Source: Accumulibacter sp. (GTDB taxonomy: Bacteria > Pseudomonadota > Gammaproteobacteria > Burkholderiales > Rhodocyclaceae). From it: a DNA stretch of 64,000 nt. Where the stretch lies: assembly GCA_024235715.1 (NCBI GenBank), contig JACKLW010000005.1, positions 434,001 to 498,000 of the forward strand, written 5' to 3'. Position 1 is the stretch's first letter; each line of letters opens with the position of its first letter. The notes under the pieces were generated by a model that saw only the letters and a list, made by a program, of their open reading frames with translations, did no database searches and was not told the origin of the DNA. This document shows, in pieces, positions 20,327 to 28,676 of the stretch. The position numbers and the translations under genes are program-made.

Positions 20327-22138
20327 CTACTCGCCCGCGTGGCTGATGTGTTTCGCAGACCTCATCGCCTCGATCACCTGATCCAGGTTGTAGCTCGCCG
20401 GAGTCTGCAGCGACGGGAAGGTCCTGTACGTCTCGAGTTCCTTCAGCCACAGCAGCTGCCCGATCGGCAGCAGGTTCCAGTCATAGATATACGCCGTGCT
20501 CGGCGCGGCCAGTGCACCACCGTAGCCGAGGAGAGTTTTCTGATCCTCCGCGACCGCTTGCTCGAACGGGTCCCGCTTGATGTTGTTGACCTGGGTCCAG
20601 TGATAGGTAACCGTTCCCGTCAGCCCGCCTGTCGCGGAAGAAGGCGCCATCGTGTAGTAGAACTTCCAGTTCTTGTAGCGCACTGCCGATGGGTGTTGGC
20701 CGGTGTAGTAGAAGAAGGTGTCGCGAGCGGAGTCGCCCTTGCCTTCCAGGTAATCCCGCTGATCGACGCCATCGAGGGTGGTCTTGACGATGCCGGGGTA
20801 CGTGCCCGCCTCGATCTGCTTCTTCAGCCCATCACCCGATGGCCCGCCGGCGATATTGACGAAGGTGGGCACCCAGTCCAGAGCCGAGAATATCTGGTCC
20901 GGATTCGTGCCGGCCTTGACGTGCCCCGGCCAGCGAACGAGCAGCGGCGCCCGCATGCCGCCTTCCCAGGTGGTGAGCTTGCCGCCCCTGAAGGGCGTGA
21001 CGCCGCCGTCCGGGTAGGTGATCGCCTCGGCACCGTTATCGGTAGTGAAGACGACGATGGTGTTGTCGAGCTGGCCCATGTCCTCGAGCTTTTTCAGCAC
21101 GTAGCCGATGTTGTCGTCCATCTGCTTCATGCCGGCTTCGTTGATACCCCAGTCCTTGCCGCCCTTCTCGCCCAGCATGTCCATGTACTTGTCCGAGAGC
21201 ATCGTCGTGACGTGCATGCGCGCCGGGTTGTACCAGACGAAGAACGGCTTGCCGGTTTTCTTGGGGTCGTTGCGGTCGAGGTAGTCGATGACCTTGGCGG
21301 AGATTTCCTCGTCCACGGTCTTCGAACGTTCCAGCGTCAGCGGCCCTTCGTCCTTGCAGGACTGGTTTGTCTCGGTGCCGTCCGAAGAAGTACACGCAAT
21401 GACCGGTCGTGGCGGGGTCATACAGAGCGTGGTCATCGGATCCACGGCCCCGGCAACCTCTTGGAGACCCTTGACCGGGGTATTCCTGCAGGGCGGAACA
21501 ACGCCCTGCACGGTCGGCGACTTGTTGATGTCGGGGAAGCTCACGCCCTGCATGGCGTCGAGGTGATACAGGTAGCCCCAGAACTCCTGGAAGCCGTGTG
21601 CCGTTGGCAGCGACGCAGCTTTATCGCCGAGGTGGTTCTTGCCGAACTCGCCGGTGTTGTAGCCGAGATCCAGCAGGAATTTTGCCAGCGCGGGCGTGCC
21701 CGGCAACAGCGAACTTGTGGCACCCGGAAGCTGCGGCATGACCATGCCCGCCCGCAACGGATGCATGCCGGTGAAGAAGGCGGTGCGACCGGCCGTGCAG
21801 CTCTGCTCGGCGTAATAGGTCATGAATCTCGCACCTTCCTTGCCGATGCGATCGATGTTCGGCGTTTCGCCTACCATCAGGCCCTGATGGTAGGCTCCCA
21901 CGTTCATGATGCCAATGTCGTCACCCATGATGAACAGGATATTGGGCCTGTTGGCACTGGCAGTCCCGCCGGAAGCCGCGCTGGCAGTCCCGCCAGGAGC
22001 CGCGCTGGCAGTCCCGCCAGGAGCCGCGCCGGGGGTCGCGCCGGGGGTCGTGGACGCGGCGAAGGCCGACCCGGCACAAAACGCCAGCGCGGCGGAAAGT
22101 GCCAGGAATCGGGATCGGAACGTCGAGATACGCTTCAT
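20327..22138 (-). CDS. Secreted arylsulfatase (type I, CxAxR active site)
   Basis: The 603-residue protein starts with a signal peptide (LALSAALAFCAGSAFA) behind an AGGAGA site. The sulfatase core opens with RPNILFIMGDDIG, where the DD pair binds the metal. The modified cysteine is C114 in SCTAGRTAFFTG, to be converted to formylglycine. VFTTDNGAE supplies further metal ligands. A Gly/Ala/Ser/Thr-Pro spacer of tandem repeats separates the signal from the domain. Members hydrolyse sulfate esters, and some act on phosphonate or phosphate esters. No maturase gene is visible here. In this cluster it could release sulfate, and a SulP gene lies downstream. Confidence 0.88.
   Translation of the reverse strand: MKRISTFRSRFLALSAALAFCAGSAFAASTTPGATPGAAPGGTASAAPGGTASAASGGTASANRPNILFIMGDDIGIMNVGAYHQGLMVGETPNIDRIGKEGARFMTYYAEQSCTAGRTAFFTGMHPLRAGMVMPQLPGATSSLLPGTPALAKFLLDLGYNTGEFGKNHLGDKAASLPTAHGFQEFWGYLYHLDAMQGVSFPDINKSPTVQGVVPPCRNTPVKGLQEVAGAVDPMTTLCMTPPRPVIACTSSDGTETNQSCKDEGPLTLERSKTVDEEISAKVIDYLDRNDPKKTGKPFFVWYNPARMHVTTMLSDKYMDMLGEKGGKDWGINEAGMKQMDDNIGYVLKKLEDMGQLDNTIVVFTTDNGAEAITYPDGGVTPFRGGKLTTWEGGMRAPLLVRWPGHVKAGTNPDQIFSALDWVPTFVNIAGGPSGDGLKKQIEAGTYPGIVKTTLDGVDQRDYLEGKGDSARDTFFYYTGQHPSAVRYKNWKFYYTMAPSSATGGLTGTVTYHWTQVNNIKRDPFEQAVAEDQKTLLGYGGALAAPSTAYIYDWNLLPIGQLLWLKELETYRTFPSLQTPASYNLDQVIEAMRSAKHISHAGE
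21959..22030. repeat. Three 24-base tandem repeats in the arylsulfatase gene
   Basis: Three near-identical 24-base units at 21959, 21983 and 22007 encode the repeated eight-residue spacer (about GGTASAAP) after the signal peptide. A pair of shorter GGGGGTCGCGCC-like units follows to about 22050. Copy number could vary by slippage without a frameshift. Confidence 0.85.
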
Positions 22139-22488
22139 TCATTTTCTCCTTGATCGTCCTGCTTCAAAAGAATTGTCGCGGGCAGCGGCAGCGGACACCG
22201 GAGCCGGGAATGGCGGTCAGGAACCGATTTCCGCCGTACGCTGCGCCGCCAATCGCCACCTGCCCTGCTGCCGCGCCGCAGTCTCTCCAGCCGCAGTTCA
22301 AGCACCGTCTGCATGATCAGGGCATGACACGAAAATACCAAGAGATTCGGCGCGTCCGCACCTTTCTACAGCAATACGGCGCGCTGCAAACGCGCGCAGC
22401 AGACAAATGAGTCAGCAAAGCATACCTGCTGGACCGCCGCAGGCCAGAAGACGTGTCGCCCCCGTCGACCGGCAGATCCGGAGCGCTG
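22139..22488. other. Intergenic region upstream of arylsulfatase
   Basis: These 350 bases separate a DUF1269 gene from the arylsulfatase gene, both on the minus strand. I see no supported gene. The sulfatase promoter should lie here, but no convincing hexamers were found. Confidence 0.4.
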
Positions 22489-22986
22489 TCAGCTGCCGGC
22501 CGGCGCGGCCTTGAGCGCCGCCTGCAACTTCGCTTCGTCCTCGTGCGACAACGTGGTCTCGATGACCTTGCCGCCGGTGCCCTGCAAGGCTGCCAGAAGT
22601 CTGTCGGGATTCGCCTGACGGGCCAGCACGAAGAGAACCGAGCTGCCGTTCTGGAAAGTCGCCGCGAGTTCCTTCAGGAAGTCGTCGTCGACGCCTGCGC
22701 CCGCCAGCGCGCCTCTGACCGCGCCGCCGCGTGCGTCGCTGGCCATGCCGAGCACCGGGTCCATCACCACCGCCCCGACCAGCGTGTTCCAGAAGCCCCT
22801 GCGCGCGTCGACCGCGGCGGCCGGCTTGTACATCTGCAGCAGCGTCACTTCGCCCTGGTCGTCCTTGACGGCAACGAGGGCTTCCTCGATATCGATGAGA
22901 TGGTCCTGCTGCAGCTTGCGCAACCTGGTGCGGACCTCTTCGGCCCTGAACTGGTCATCGTAGGCAATTACCACGAGCTTGCTCAT
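22489..22986 (-). CDS. DUF1269 membrane-associated protein, copy B
   Basis: The 165-residue protein starts MSKLVVIAYDDQFRAEEVR behind AGGAGA. A ferredoxin-like N-terminal part is followed by a Gly/Ala-rich hydrophobic segment (about 70-110) and a C-terminal part with SSVLFVLARQANPD and LQGTGGKVIETTLSHEDE. It is a clear paralogue of copy A at 23286-23789 but its hydrophobic segment is less regular (DARRGFWNTLVGAVVMDPVLGM). The family has no defined function and is often near stress genes. The two copies bracket a CcoQ-like microprotein. Confidence 0.85.
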   Translation of the reverse strand: MSKLVVIAYDDQFRAEEVRTRLRKLQQDHLIDIEEALVAVKDDQGEVTLLQMYKPAAAVDARRGFWNTLVGAVVMDPVLGMASDARGGAVRGALAGAGVDDDFLKELAATFQNGSSVLFVLARQANPDRLLAALQGTGGKVIETTLSHEDEAKLQAALKAAPAGS

Positions 22987-23086
22987 GAAACGTTCTCCTA
23001 GCTTGGTTGAGTCACAGTGATCGGAGCACTTGCGCCGCCGGCATCGTGGCACCCTGGCAAGCGCCTGACATTCGCGGGCGGCGGCC

Positions 23087-23218
23087 TCAGTCTTTTCCTT
23101 CTTCGAAGGGAATCCGTGCCTCTTCCTCGAAGCGCGCTTTGCGCTTGCGGCCGAAGACCCAGATCACGATGCCTGCGAAGGCAGCGATCAGCAGCCAGTG
23201 ATAGACGCTCAGATCCAT
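23087..23218 (-). CDS. CcoQ-like single-helix microprotein
   Basis: This 43-residue protein runs from MDLSVYHWLLIAAF to EEEARIPFEEGKD, behind a GAGGAG site seven bases upstream. One membrane helix (about 5-22) is followed by a basic patch GRKRKARFEEE and an acidic tail. The layout, including ARIPFEE after the basic patch, resembles CcoQ/FixQ subunits of cbb3 oxidase, but no ccoNOP genes are nearby. It lies between two DUF1269 genes in the same direction. The coding call is supported by the ribosome site, the tight spacing and the topology; the CcoQ relation is tentative. Confidence 0.7.
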   Translation of the reverse strand: MDLSVYHWLLIAAFAGIVIWVFGRKRKARFEEEARIPFEEGKD

Positions 23219-23285
23219 TTTCATTCTCCTCGTCACGCTGCCCCGGGCGTGTCGCCCGGGGCGCGTTTGCCGGCCACCGGGCGCG

Positions 23286-23789
23286 TCAGCCGGCGGTCGG
23301 TGCCTTGGCAGTGCTGAGGACTGCCTGCAGCTTTTCTTCCTCTTCGTGGGTCAACGATGTCTTGATGACCTTGCCGCCGGTACCCTGCAACTCGGCGAGC
23401 ACCTTGTCTGGCGTCGCCTTGCGCACCAGTACGAAGAGCACCGACGTACCGTTCTTGAACGACGCGGCGAGGTTCTTCATGAAGTCGTCGTTGATGCCGA
23501 CGTCGGTCAGGGCGCCGCTGACCGCGCCAGCGCTTGCACCGACGGCCATGCCGAGCAGCGGACTCATGAAGATCAGGCCGATCAGGGCGCCCCAGAAGCC
23601 ACCGCTCAAGGCTCCCGCCGCGGCCAGCTTGTACATCTGATGCAATTTGACTTTGCCCTGGTCATCCTTGACGGCGACCACCGCGTCTTCAAGATCGATC
23701 AGGTATTCCTGCTGCATCTTGCGCAGCATGGTGCGGACTTCTTCTGCCTTGAACTGGTCTTCGTAGGCGATGACTACCAGATTGCTCAT
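23286..23789 (-). CDS. DUF1269 membrane-associated protein, copy A
   Basis: The 167-residue protein starts MSNLVVIAYEDQFKAEEVRTML after AGGAGA. A glycine-zipper-like hydrophobic stretch (GALSGGFWGALIGLIF, then GMAVGASAGAVSGAL) suggests a helix hairpin in or at the membrane. The C-terminus contains TSVLFVLVRKATPDKV. It shares most of its length with copy B, which indicates local duplication. It follows the hdeA-like gene by 82 bases and is probably cotranscribed with it. Confidence 0.88.
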   Translation of the reverse strand: MSNLVVIAYEDQFKAEEVRTMLRKMQQEYLIDLEDAVVAVKDDQGKVKLHQMYKLAAAGALSGGFWGALIGLIFMSPLLGMAVGASAGAVSGALTDVGINDDFMKNLAASFKNGTSVLFVLVRKATPDKVLAELQGTGGKVIKTSLTHEEEEKLQAVLSTAKAPTAG

Positions 23790-23871
23790 CAACAATTCTC
23801 CTATGCTGCGGGTGGCTTGCGGCAGTTGCGGAGCGCCGGCCCGTCGCGGGTCGCGGCGCCATTGCAACGAC

Positions 23872-24219
23872 TTACATCTTCTTCTCGATCTTGTGCATTT
23901 CGCTCTTGGCTTCCGTCTTGACCTTGGCCATGGCGCCTTTCAGTTTCTGCCAGAAGCTGGCTTGCGGTTCCTTCGCGCATTCCTCGCCAACGATCGGAAT
24001 GACTTGTTCCGTGCCTTCGATGTCGATCATCGATGCTTCGGGCTTGCCGCCCTTCGCGTAGGCCGTCGCCGCATAGACGACCTGCGGCTTGAACTGGTCG
24101 TCGACGGCGACGAAGTCCGCACAGGTCCACTTGGCCACCGGCTTCTTGCTGTCGGCAGCCATCGCGGAAGTTGCGGCAGCGAGGACGAGCAGCGGTACGG
24201 CGACTTGCTTGAGCTTCAT
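23872..24219 (-). CDS. hdeA: HdeA-like periplasmic acid-stress chaperone
   Basis: The 115-residue precursor has a signal peptide (MKLKQVAVPLLVLAAATSAMA). The mature part has the HdeA pattern: KPVAKWTCADFVAVDD, a central Y-A-K-G-G-K-P segment and EECAKEP. The two cysteines in TCADF and EECAK match the pair that forms the HdeA disulfide. HdeA unfolds at low pH and keeps periplasmic proteins soluble. A strong AGGAG ribosome site precedes the start. Being first in the minus-strand run that contains a proton ATPase supports an acid-stress role. Confidence 0.85.
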   Translation of the reverse strand: MKLKQVAVPLLVLAAATSAMAADSKKPVAKWTCADFVAVDDQFKPQVVYAATAYAKGGKPEASMIDIEGTEQVIPIVGEECAKEPQASFWQKLKGAMAKVKTEAKSEMHKIEKKM

Positions 24220-24528
24220 TGCATATTCTCCTTGCCTGAACGAGAGGGATGCGGAAACCGAACAGCGCTGCGCCAGACTGGCGCCTTCATGGCAAACCCC
24301 TGCGCAGGGCAGTGTCTCCGAGTCCGACATTCTACATCAGCGCAGCGCGCAAGCAGAAGCGCGTGAACGGACAGTTCGCCGCTTCGCACGGGGCAGGACA
24401 TCAGCGGCAGCGGGTGTCGGCAGGGCACCCGTACCGGCAAGCAGCCACGGCGGGCGAAGGAATGCCTGAAAATGCTATATTCCCCTTCGCCACACCGACA
24501 TGACCCACAGCACAACTGGATGATTGAC
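24220..24528. other. Divergent intergenic region hdeA / DUF4124 gene
   Basis: The 309 bases between the divergent hdeA-like gene and the DUF4124 gene hold no supported gene. Promoters for both directions are expected; I found no operator or hairpin strong enough to call. Confidence 0.4.
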
Positions 24529-25083
24529 ATGAAAACAGTTCATTACTTTCTCCTCGGGGTTTTCGTCGCGGCGACCGCCGCGGCGCAACCGATCTACGAA
24601 ACGCAGGGCAAGGACGGCCCCGTCTTTTCGGACCTGCCGGGCCAGGGCAGGGACGTGCCGAGCCCCGGGACGACCGAGCTAACGCTGCCGCCGATCAACG
24701 TCAGCAGCCCGCCGCCCGCTGCACCTCCGGCCGAGTCCGCGCCGGCGGCTGCCGCCGCACCCTACCAGTCCCTGAGCATCAGCCAGCCAGAGGGCGGAGG
24801 AACGATCCATTCCAATACCGGCCAGTTCACCGTCCAGGTGGCCGTCGATCCAGCGCTTCGGGTCGCCCGGGGCGATGTCGTTATGGTCAGCCTCGACGGC
24901 CAGGAACTCGCGGCCAAACGCACGACGACGCAGTTCGATATCAGCCCCGCCGAATGGCAGATGGCCGCCGTCGATAGTGTCGAGCATCAGTTGCAGATCG
25001 CCGTGGTCGACCGTAGCGGCGTTGTTCTGATCAGCTCCGAGCCGGTGCGCTTCTACGTGCATCGCGCGACACGCGGACGCTGA
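24529..25083 (+). CDS. DUF4124-type secreted protein
   Basis: The 184-residue protein has a short signal peptide and a DUF4124-like segment (IYETQGKDGPVFSDLPGQG). An Ala/Pro-rich linker follows, then a C-terminal Ig-like region with SLSISQPEGGGTIHSNTGQFTVQV and a closing VRFYVHR. This architecture is frequent in beta- and gammaproteobacteria and has no known function. An ATG nine bases earlier (24520) is also possible. Confidence 0.75.
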   Translation: MKTVHYFLLGVFVAATAAAQPIYETQGKDGPVFSDLPGQGRDVPSPGTTELTLPPINVSSPPPAAPPAESAPAAAAAPYQSLSISQPEGGGTIHSNTGQFTVQVAVDPALRVARGDVVMVSLDGQELAAKRTTTQFDISPAEWQMAAVDSVEHQLQIAVVDRSGVVLISSEPVRFYVHRATRGR

Positions 25084-25134
25084 TTGACCGACAACGCGGC
25101 AGGAACCCCAGACCCGCATCTTCCGGAAACCAGC

Positions 25135-25776
25135 ATGGACCAGAGCCTTCCCGCGTCTTTCTCGTCGTTGCTGGGCACTGCCAGCCTCGTCGAACTGTCG
25201 GCAACGACAGCCACCAGCTTCGCCCTGATTGCTGCTGCCGAAATCGGCGACAAGAGCCAGCTGGTGTGCATGACCCTGGCTTCCCGCCACCGGCCGGCGC
25301 CGGTGATGCTCGGCGCGCTGACCGCCTTCGCCTTGCTGAACACCCTGGCGGTCGTGTTCGGCGTGGCAATTGCCAACTGGCTGCCGCAATACGTGGTCGG
25401 CGCGGTGGTCGCCATCCTGTTCGCCCTCTTCGGCATCCATGCCCTGCGCGCCAAGGACGATGAAGACGACGAAGAAGTCGAGGAGAAAAGCGGCCATGGC
25501 ATCTTCTTCACCACCTTCGTGCTGCTGACGGTCGCCGAGTTCGGCGACAAGACGCAACTCGCTGTCGTTGCCCTGAGCAGCACGCACGTTGCAGCCGCAG
25601 TCTGGCTCGGCGCGACCGCGGCACTCGCCGTCACATCGGCGCTGGGAATCCTGGCTGGTCGCACCATCCTGCAGAAGATCCCGATCGCCCTGCTGCACCG
25701 GATCAGCGGCGCATTCTTCCTGATCCTGGCGCTGCTCGCCGCGTGGCAGGCGTACGCGGCATACAGCGGGACGTAG
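25135..25776 (+). CDS. TMEM165/GDT1-family cation transporter
   Basis: The protein has about 213 residues and six predicted helices in two inverted halves. Each half carries the family motif E-x-G-D-K-[ST]: AEIGDKSQL in the first and AEFGDKTQL in the second. A charged cytoplasmic loop (KDDEDDEEVEE) separates them. Family members move manganese or calcium, usually in exchange for protons. The ATG at 25135 is chosen because the first motif then follows at the usual distance; a TTG at 25084 would add a non-conserved stretch. Confidence 0.88.
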   Translation: MDQSLPASFSSLLGTASLVELSATTATSFALIAAAEIGDKSQLVCMTLASRHRPAPVMLGALTAFALLNTLAVVFGVAIANWLPQYVVGAVVAILFALFGIHALRAKDDEDDEEVEEKSGHGIFFTTFVLLTVAEFGDKTQLAVVALSSTHVAAAVWLGATAALAVTSALGILAGRTILQKIPIALLHRISGAFFLILALLAAWQAYAAYSGT

Positions 25777-25879
25777 CACGGGCGACGCGTGGCTGTCCGT
25801 TTCAGGCCTGTTCGCCCGGTAGCCTGCTTCCTGCGCCGCAACTGACCGGCCCGCCGGAAAGGATGATCCGGATTCCCGA

Positions 25880-26887
25880 TCACTCGTAGCCGCCGCGCAC
25901 CTTGCCGCGAAACACCCAGTACACGCCGATGGTGTAGATGGCGACCACCGGCAGCACCACCACGCCGCCATAGAACAGGAAGCGCAGCGAGGCGTCCGGT
26001 GCGGCGGCGTTGCCGACGGTGATGGCATAGGGCACCATGTATGGCCAGAACATCACCCCCAGCGTCAGGAACGCGGCCACGAAGAACAGCGCGGTGCAGG
26101 CGAACGGCCAGGCATCGCGCCGTACGCGCGCGCCCCATGCCGCCGCCAGCAATGCCGCCACGCCGAGCAGCGGGAAGACCCAGCCCCAGGCGCGATCGGC
26201 CAGGTGGCCCTCCGCCACGGCAGCGTTATCGACACCAAGCACGATCGCGAAGGCCGCGGCGATGATCACGAAGACGATGGCCACCAGCCAGCCGATGCGC
26301 GCATAGGCCCAGTCGCGCAGCGCGCCGTCGCTTTTCAGGACCAGCCAGCCGGCGCCGAGCAGTGCGTAGCCGAAAACCAGGCCGATGCCGGTAAGCACCG
26401 CGAACGGGTGCAGCCAGTCGAACGAGCCGCCACTGTACTGGCCGTCGGCCACCGCGATGCCGCGCATCATGGCACCCACCGCCGCACCCTGCACGAAGGC
26501 AACGACGATCGAGCCGATGCAGAAGCCCCCGTCCCACAGCCAGCGCAGGCGCTGGCTGCGGTAGCGGAACTCGAAGGCGACGCCACGGAAGATCAGGCCG
26601 AGGAGCAGGAGCAGCACCGGGATGTAGAAGGCGCCCAGAAACACCGCATAGACCGTCGGGAAGGTGGCGAAAAGCCCGGCGCCGACGATCACCAGCCAGG
26701 TCTCGTTGCCGTCCCAGAACGGCGCGATGCTGTTCATCATCGACACGCGCCTGGCTTCGTCGGCGGTGCTGCCGAAGAGAATCCCGACGCCGAGGTCGAA
26801 GCCGTCCAGGATCACATAGACGATGATCGCCAGGGCGATCACCCCGGCCCAGAACAGCGCCAGGTCGCTGGCCTGCAACTCGCTCAT
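25880..26887 (-). CDS. cydB: Cytochrome bd-type quinol oxidase subunit II (CIO type)
   Basis: The 335-residue membrane protein starts MSELQASDLALFWAG and has VYVILDGFDLGVGILF and the conserved RNSIAPFWDGNETWL-like segment (here MNSIAPFWDGNETWLVIVG). It is the second subunit of a quinol:O2 oxidoreductase. The start ATG overlaps the stop of cydA (ATGA) once the cydA frame is corrected, so the two are translationally coupled. No cydX-like small gene is seen after it. Confidence 0.92.
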   Translation of the reverse strand: MSELQASDLALFWAGVIALAIIVYVILDGFDLGVGILFGSTADEARRVSMMNSIAPFWDGNETWLVIVGAGLFATFPTVYAVFLGAFYIPVLLLLLGLIFRGVAFEFRYRSQRLRWLWDGGFCIGSIVVAFVQGAAVGAMMRGIAVADGQYSGGSFDWLHPFAVLTGIGLVFGYALLGAGWLVLKSDGALRDWAYARIGWLVAIVFVIIAAAFAIVLGVDNAAVAEGHLADRAWGWVFPLLGVAALLAAAWGARVRRDAWPFACTALFFVAAFLTLGVMFWPYMVPYAITVGNAAAPDASLRFLFYGGVVVLPVVAIYTIGVYWVFRGKVRGGYE

Positions 26888-28298
26888 GGTACTGGTCCCC
26901 CCTGCGGCCGGTGACGGTATCGGCATCGCCGGCAAAGGCCAGCGGCCGGCTGCCGGTGGCGCCGCCAACAGGCCCCGACTCCGCGTCCGGGCCCGGGCCG
27001 TCACGCAACAGGCAGTAGATGTAGTACAGCCCGAAGCTGTATACCAGCGCATAGACCAGCACGTAGCCGGCCAGCGAGAAGGCCACGTCGCCGGTGCTCA
27101 ACGACGGGGTGACCGCGTCCCTGGTACGCAGCAAGCCATAGACCACCCAGGGCTGACGGCCCACTTCGGCGGTGAACCAGCCGGTGAGCACGGCAAGGAA
27201 ACCGGTCGGAAACGACAGGTAGGTGCACCACAGGTACCAGCGCTTCGTCTCGAGCTGGCCACGCCAGCGCAGAAAGTTGCCGAACCACGAGACCGCCAGC
27301 ATCACCAGCCCCATGCCGACCATGATGCGAAAGGCGAAGAAGGGGATCACTACCGGCGGTCGATCCTCCCTCGGGAACGATTCGAGGCCAAGCTCGGCCG
27401 AGGTCCAGTTGCCCGAGGCGATCATGCTGCCCAGCCTGGGCACGGTGATCGCCAACAGGTTGCGCTGATTGGCCTCGTCGGGCCAGGCGATCAGCACCTC
27501 GCTGGCCGGCTGCTCATTCTTCCAGCGTGCTTCGATGGCCGCGAACTTGGCCGGCTGGTGCTGCAGCACATACAGCCCCGTCAGATGGCCGAAGAACAGC
27601 TGCACCGGGATCAGCAGCGCCACCAGACCCAGCCCCCAATGCAGCATCACCCGGCCTTCGTCGCGGTGCACATTGCGCAAGGTGTACCACGCACCGGTGG
27701 CGGCCACGCACATCGCACTGGTCAGGAAGGCGGCCAGCAGCATGTGCGGCCAGCGCACCATCTGCACCGGGCCGAGCACGATCTGCATCCAGTCGGCGGG
27801 AACGATCTTGCCGTCGACGATTTCGTGACCCAGCGGCACCTGCATCCAGCTGTTGTTGGCCAGGATCCAGAACGACGAGAACATGGTGCCCAGCGAAACC
27901 ATGCAGCAGGCGAAGAAGTAGAAGCGCGGCGAAACCCGCTCGCGGCCGAGCAGCATGACGCCGAAGAAGGTGGCTTCGAGCAGGAAGGCAGTGAAACCTT
28001 CGTAGCCGAGCAGCGGCCCCTGGATTGCGCCGGTCTTCGCGGCCAGCACGCTCCAGTTGGTGCCGAACTGGAAGGCCATGACGATGCCGGTGACGACGCC
28101 CATGCCGAAGGAAACGGCGAAGACCTTGAGCCAGAAGTCGAAGACTCGCCGGTACAGGGCATTGCCGGTGAACAGGCGCGCGCCTTCGATGGTCGCCAGC
28201 CACGCCGCCAGGCCGATGGTGAAGGCCGGGAAAATGATGTGGAAGCTAATGACAAACGCGAACTGGATGCGCGACAGGATAACGGGATCGAGTTCCAT
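26884..28298 (-). CDS. cydA: Cytochrome bd-type quinol oxidase subunit I, cyanide-insensitive type (one-base frameshift near the end)
   Basis: Subunit I binds the haems and oxidises quinol. The protein starts MELDPVILSRIQFAFVISFH, with the haem-ligand His near the N-terminus. It has a short Q-loop and the GWFTAEVGRQPWVVYG motif, both typical of the CIO/CioA subgroup. The uncorrected frame runs past the expected end into cydB and stops only at 26226. Adding one C in the C run 26897-26902 gives a stop at 26884-26886 and 471 residues. The error is in the polar tail, so function would probably survive even if the break is real. Confidence 0.9.
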
Positions 28299-28453
28299 GG
28301 CGGCTTCCTTGCTAAAGGCCGGGACTTCCTTGCATGATGCCGCCCTCGGCGAAAATGGTGGTCGCCGCGGAATAGCTGGCGCCCTCGCCCTGCCTTTTCA
28401 TCTGGCGCGCGGCCAGCCGGGCGCGTTGCCGATGCGGAACACGTGACGAGGGC

Positions 28454-28663
28454 TCAGAACATCAGGCGCGCCAGCAACTGTCCGGAGGTCGCGACAACGC
28501 CGGCGCGGAGAGTCGCCGTCTCGGGAAGTTCGCCGACGTCTACCCTGTTCCAGACCAGCATGAGCGCCGCGGCGGCCATCATCACCACCTCGATCACGAC
28601 CGCCATGCCGACGGGGCTCATGGCGCCTGGCAATGCCCGGCAACTCTCGCTTGCAAAGCGCAT
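28454..28663 (-). pseudogene. Fragment of a Dcu-type C4-dicarboxylate transporter
   Basis: The frame of 69 residues contains MSPVGMAVVIEVVMMAAAALML and ends with VDVGELPETATLRAGVVA, which resembles an internal segment of DcuA/DcuB fumarate-aspartate antiporters. The normal IFGIAWLGDT continuation is missing and the upstream 200 or more residues are absent because aspA ends 13 bases before it. dcu genes commonly follow aspA, so this is read as the residue of such a gene after a deletion. Confidence 0.55.
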
Positions 28664-28676
28664 CGGGGACGCCGCG

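Noticed and set aside
26226-26883. A cydA-cydB fusion protein, since the subunit I frame stays open into cydB
   Set aside because: The extension reads cydB in the wrong frame and disappears when one base in the C run at 26897-26902 is restored, which recreates the usual ATGA overlap.
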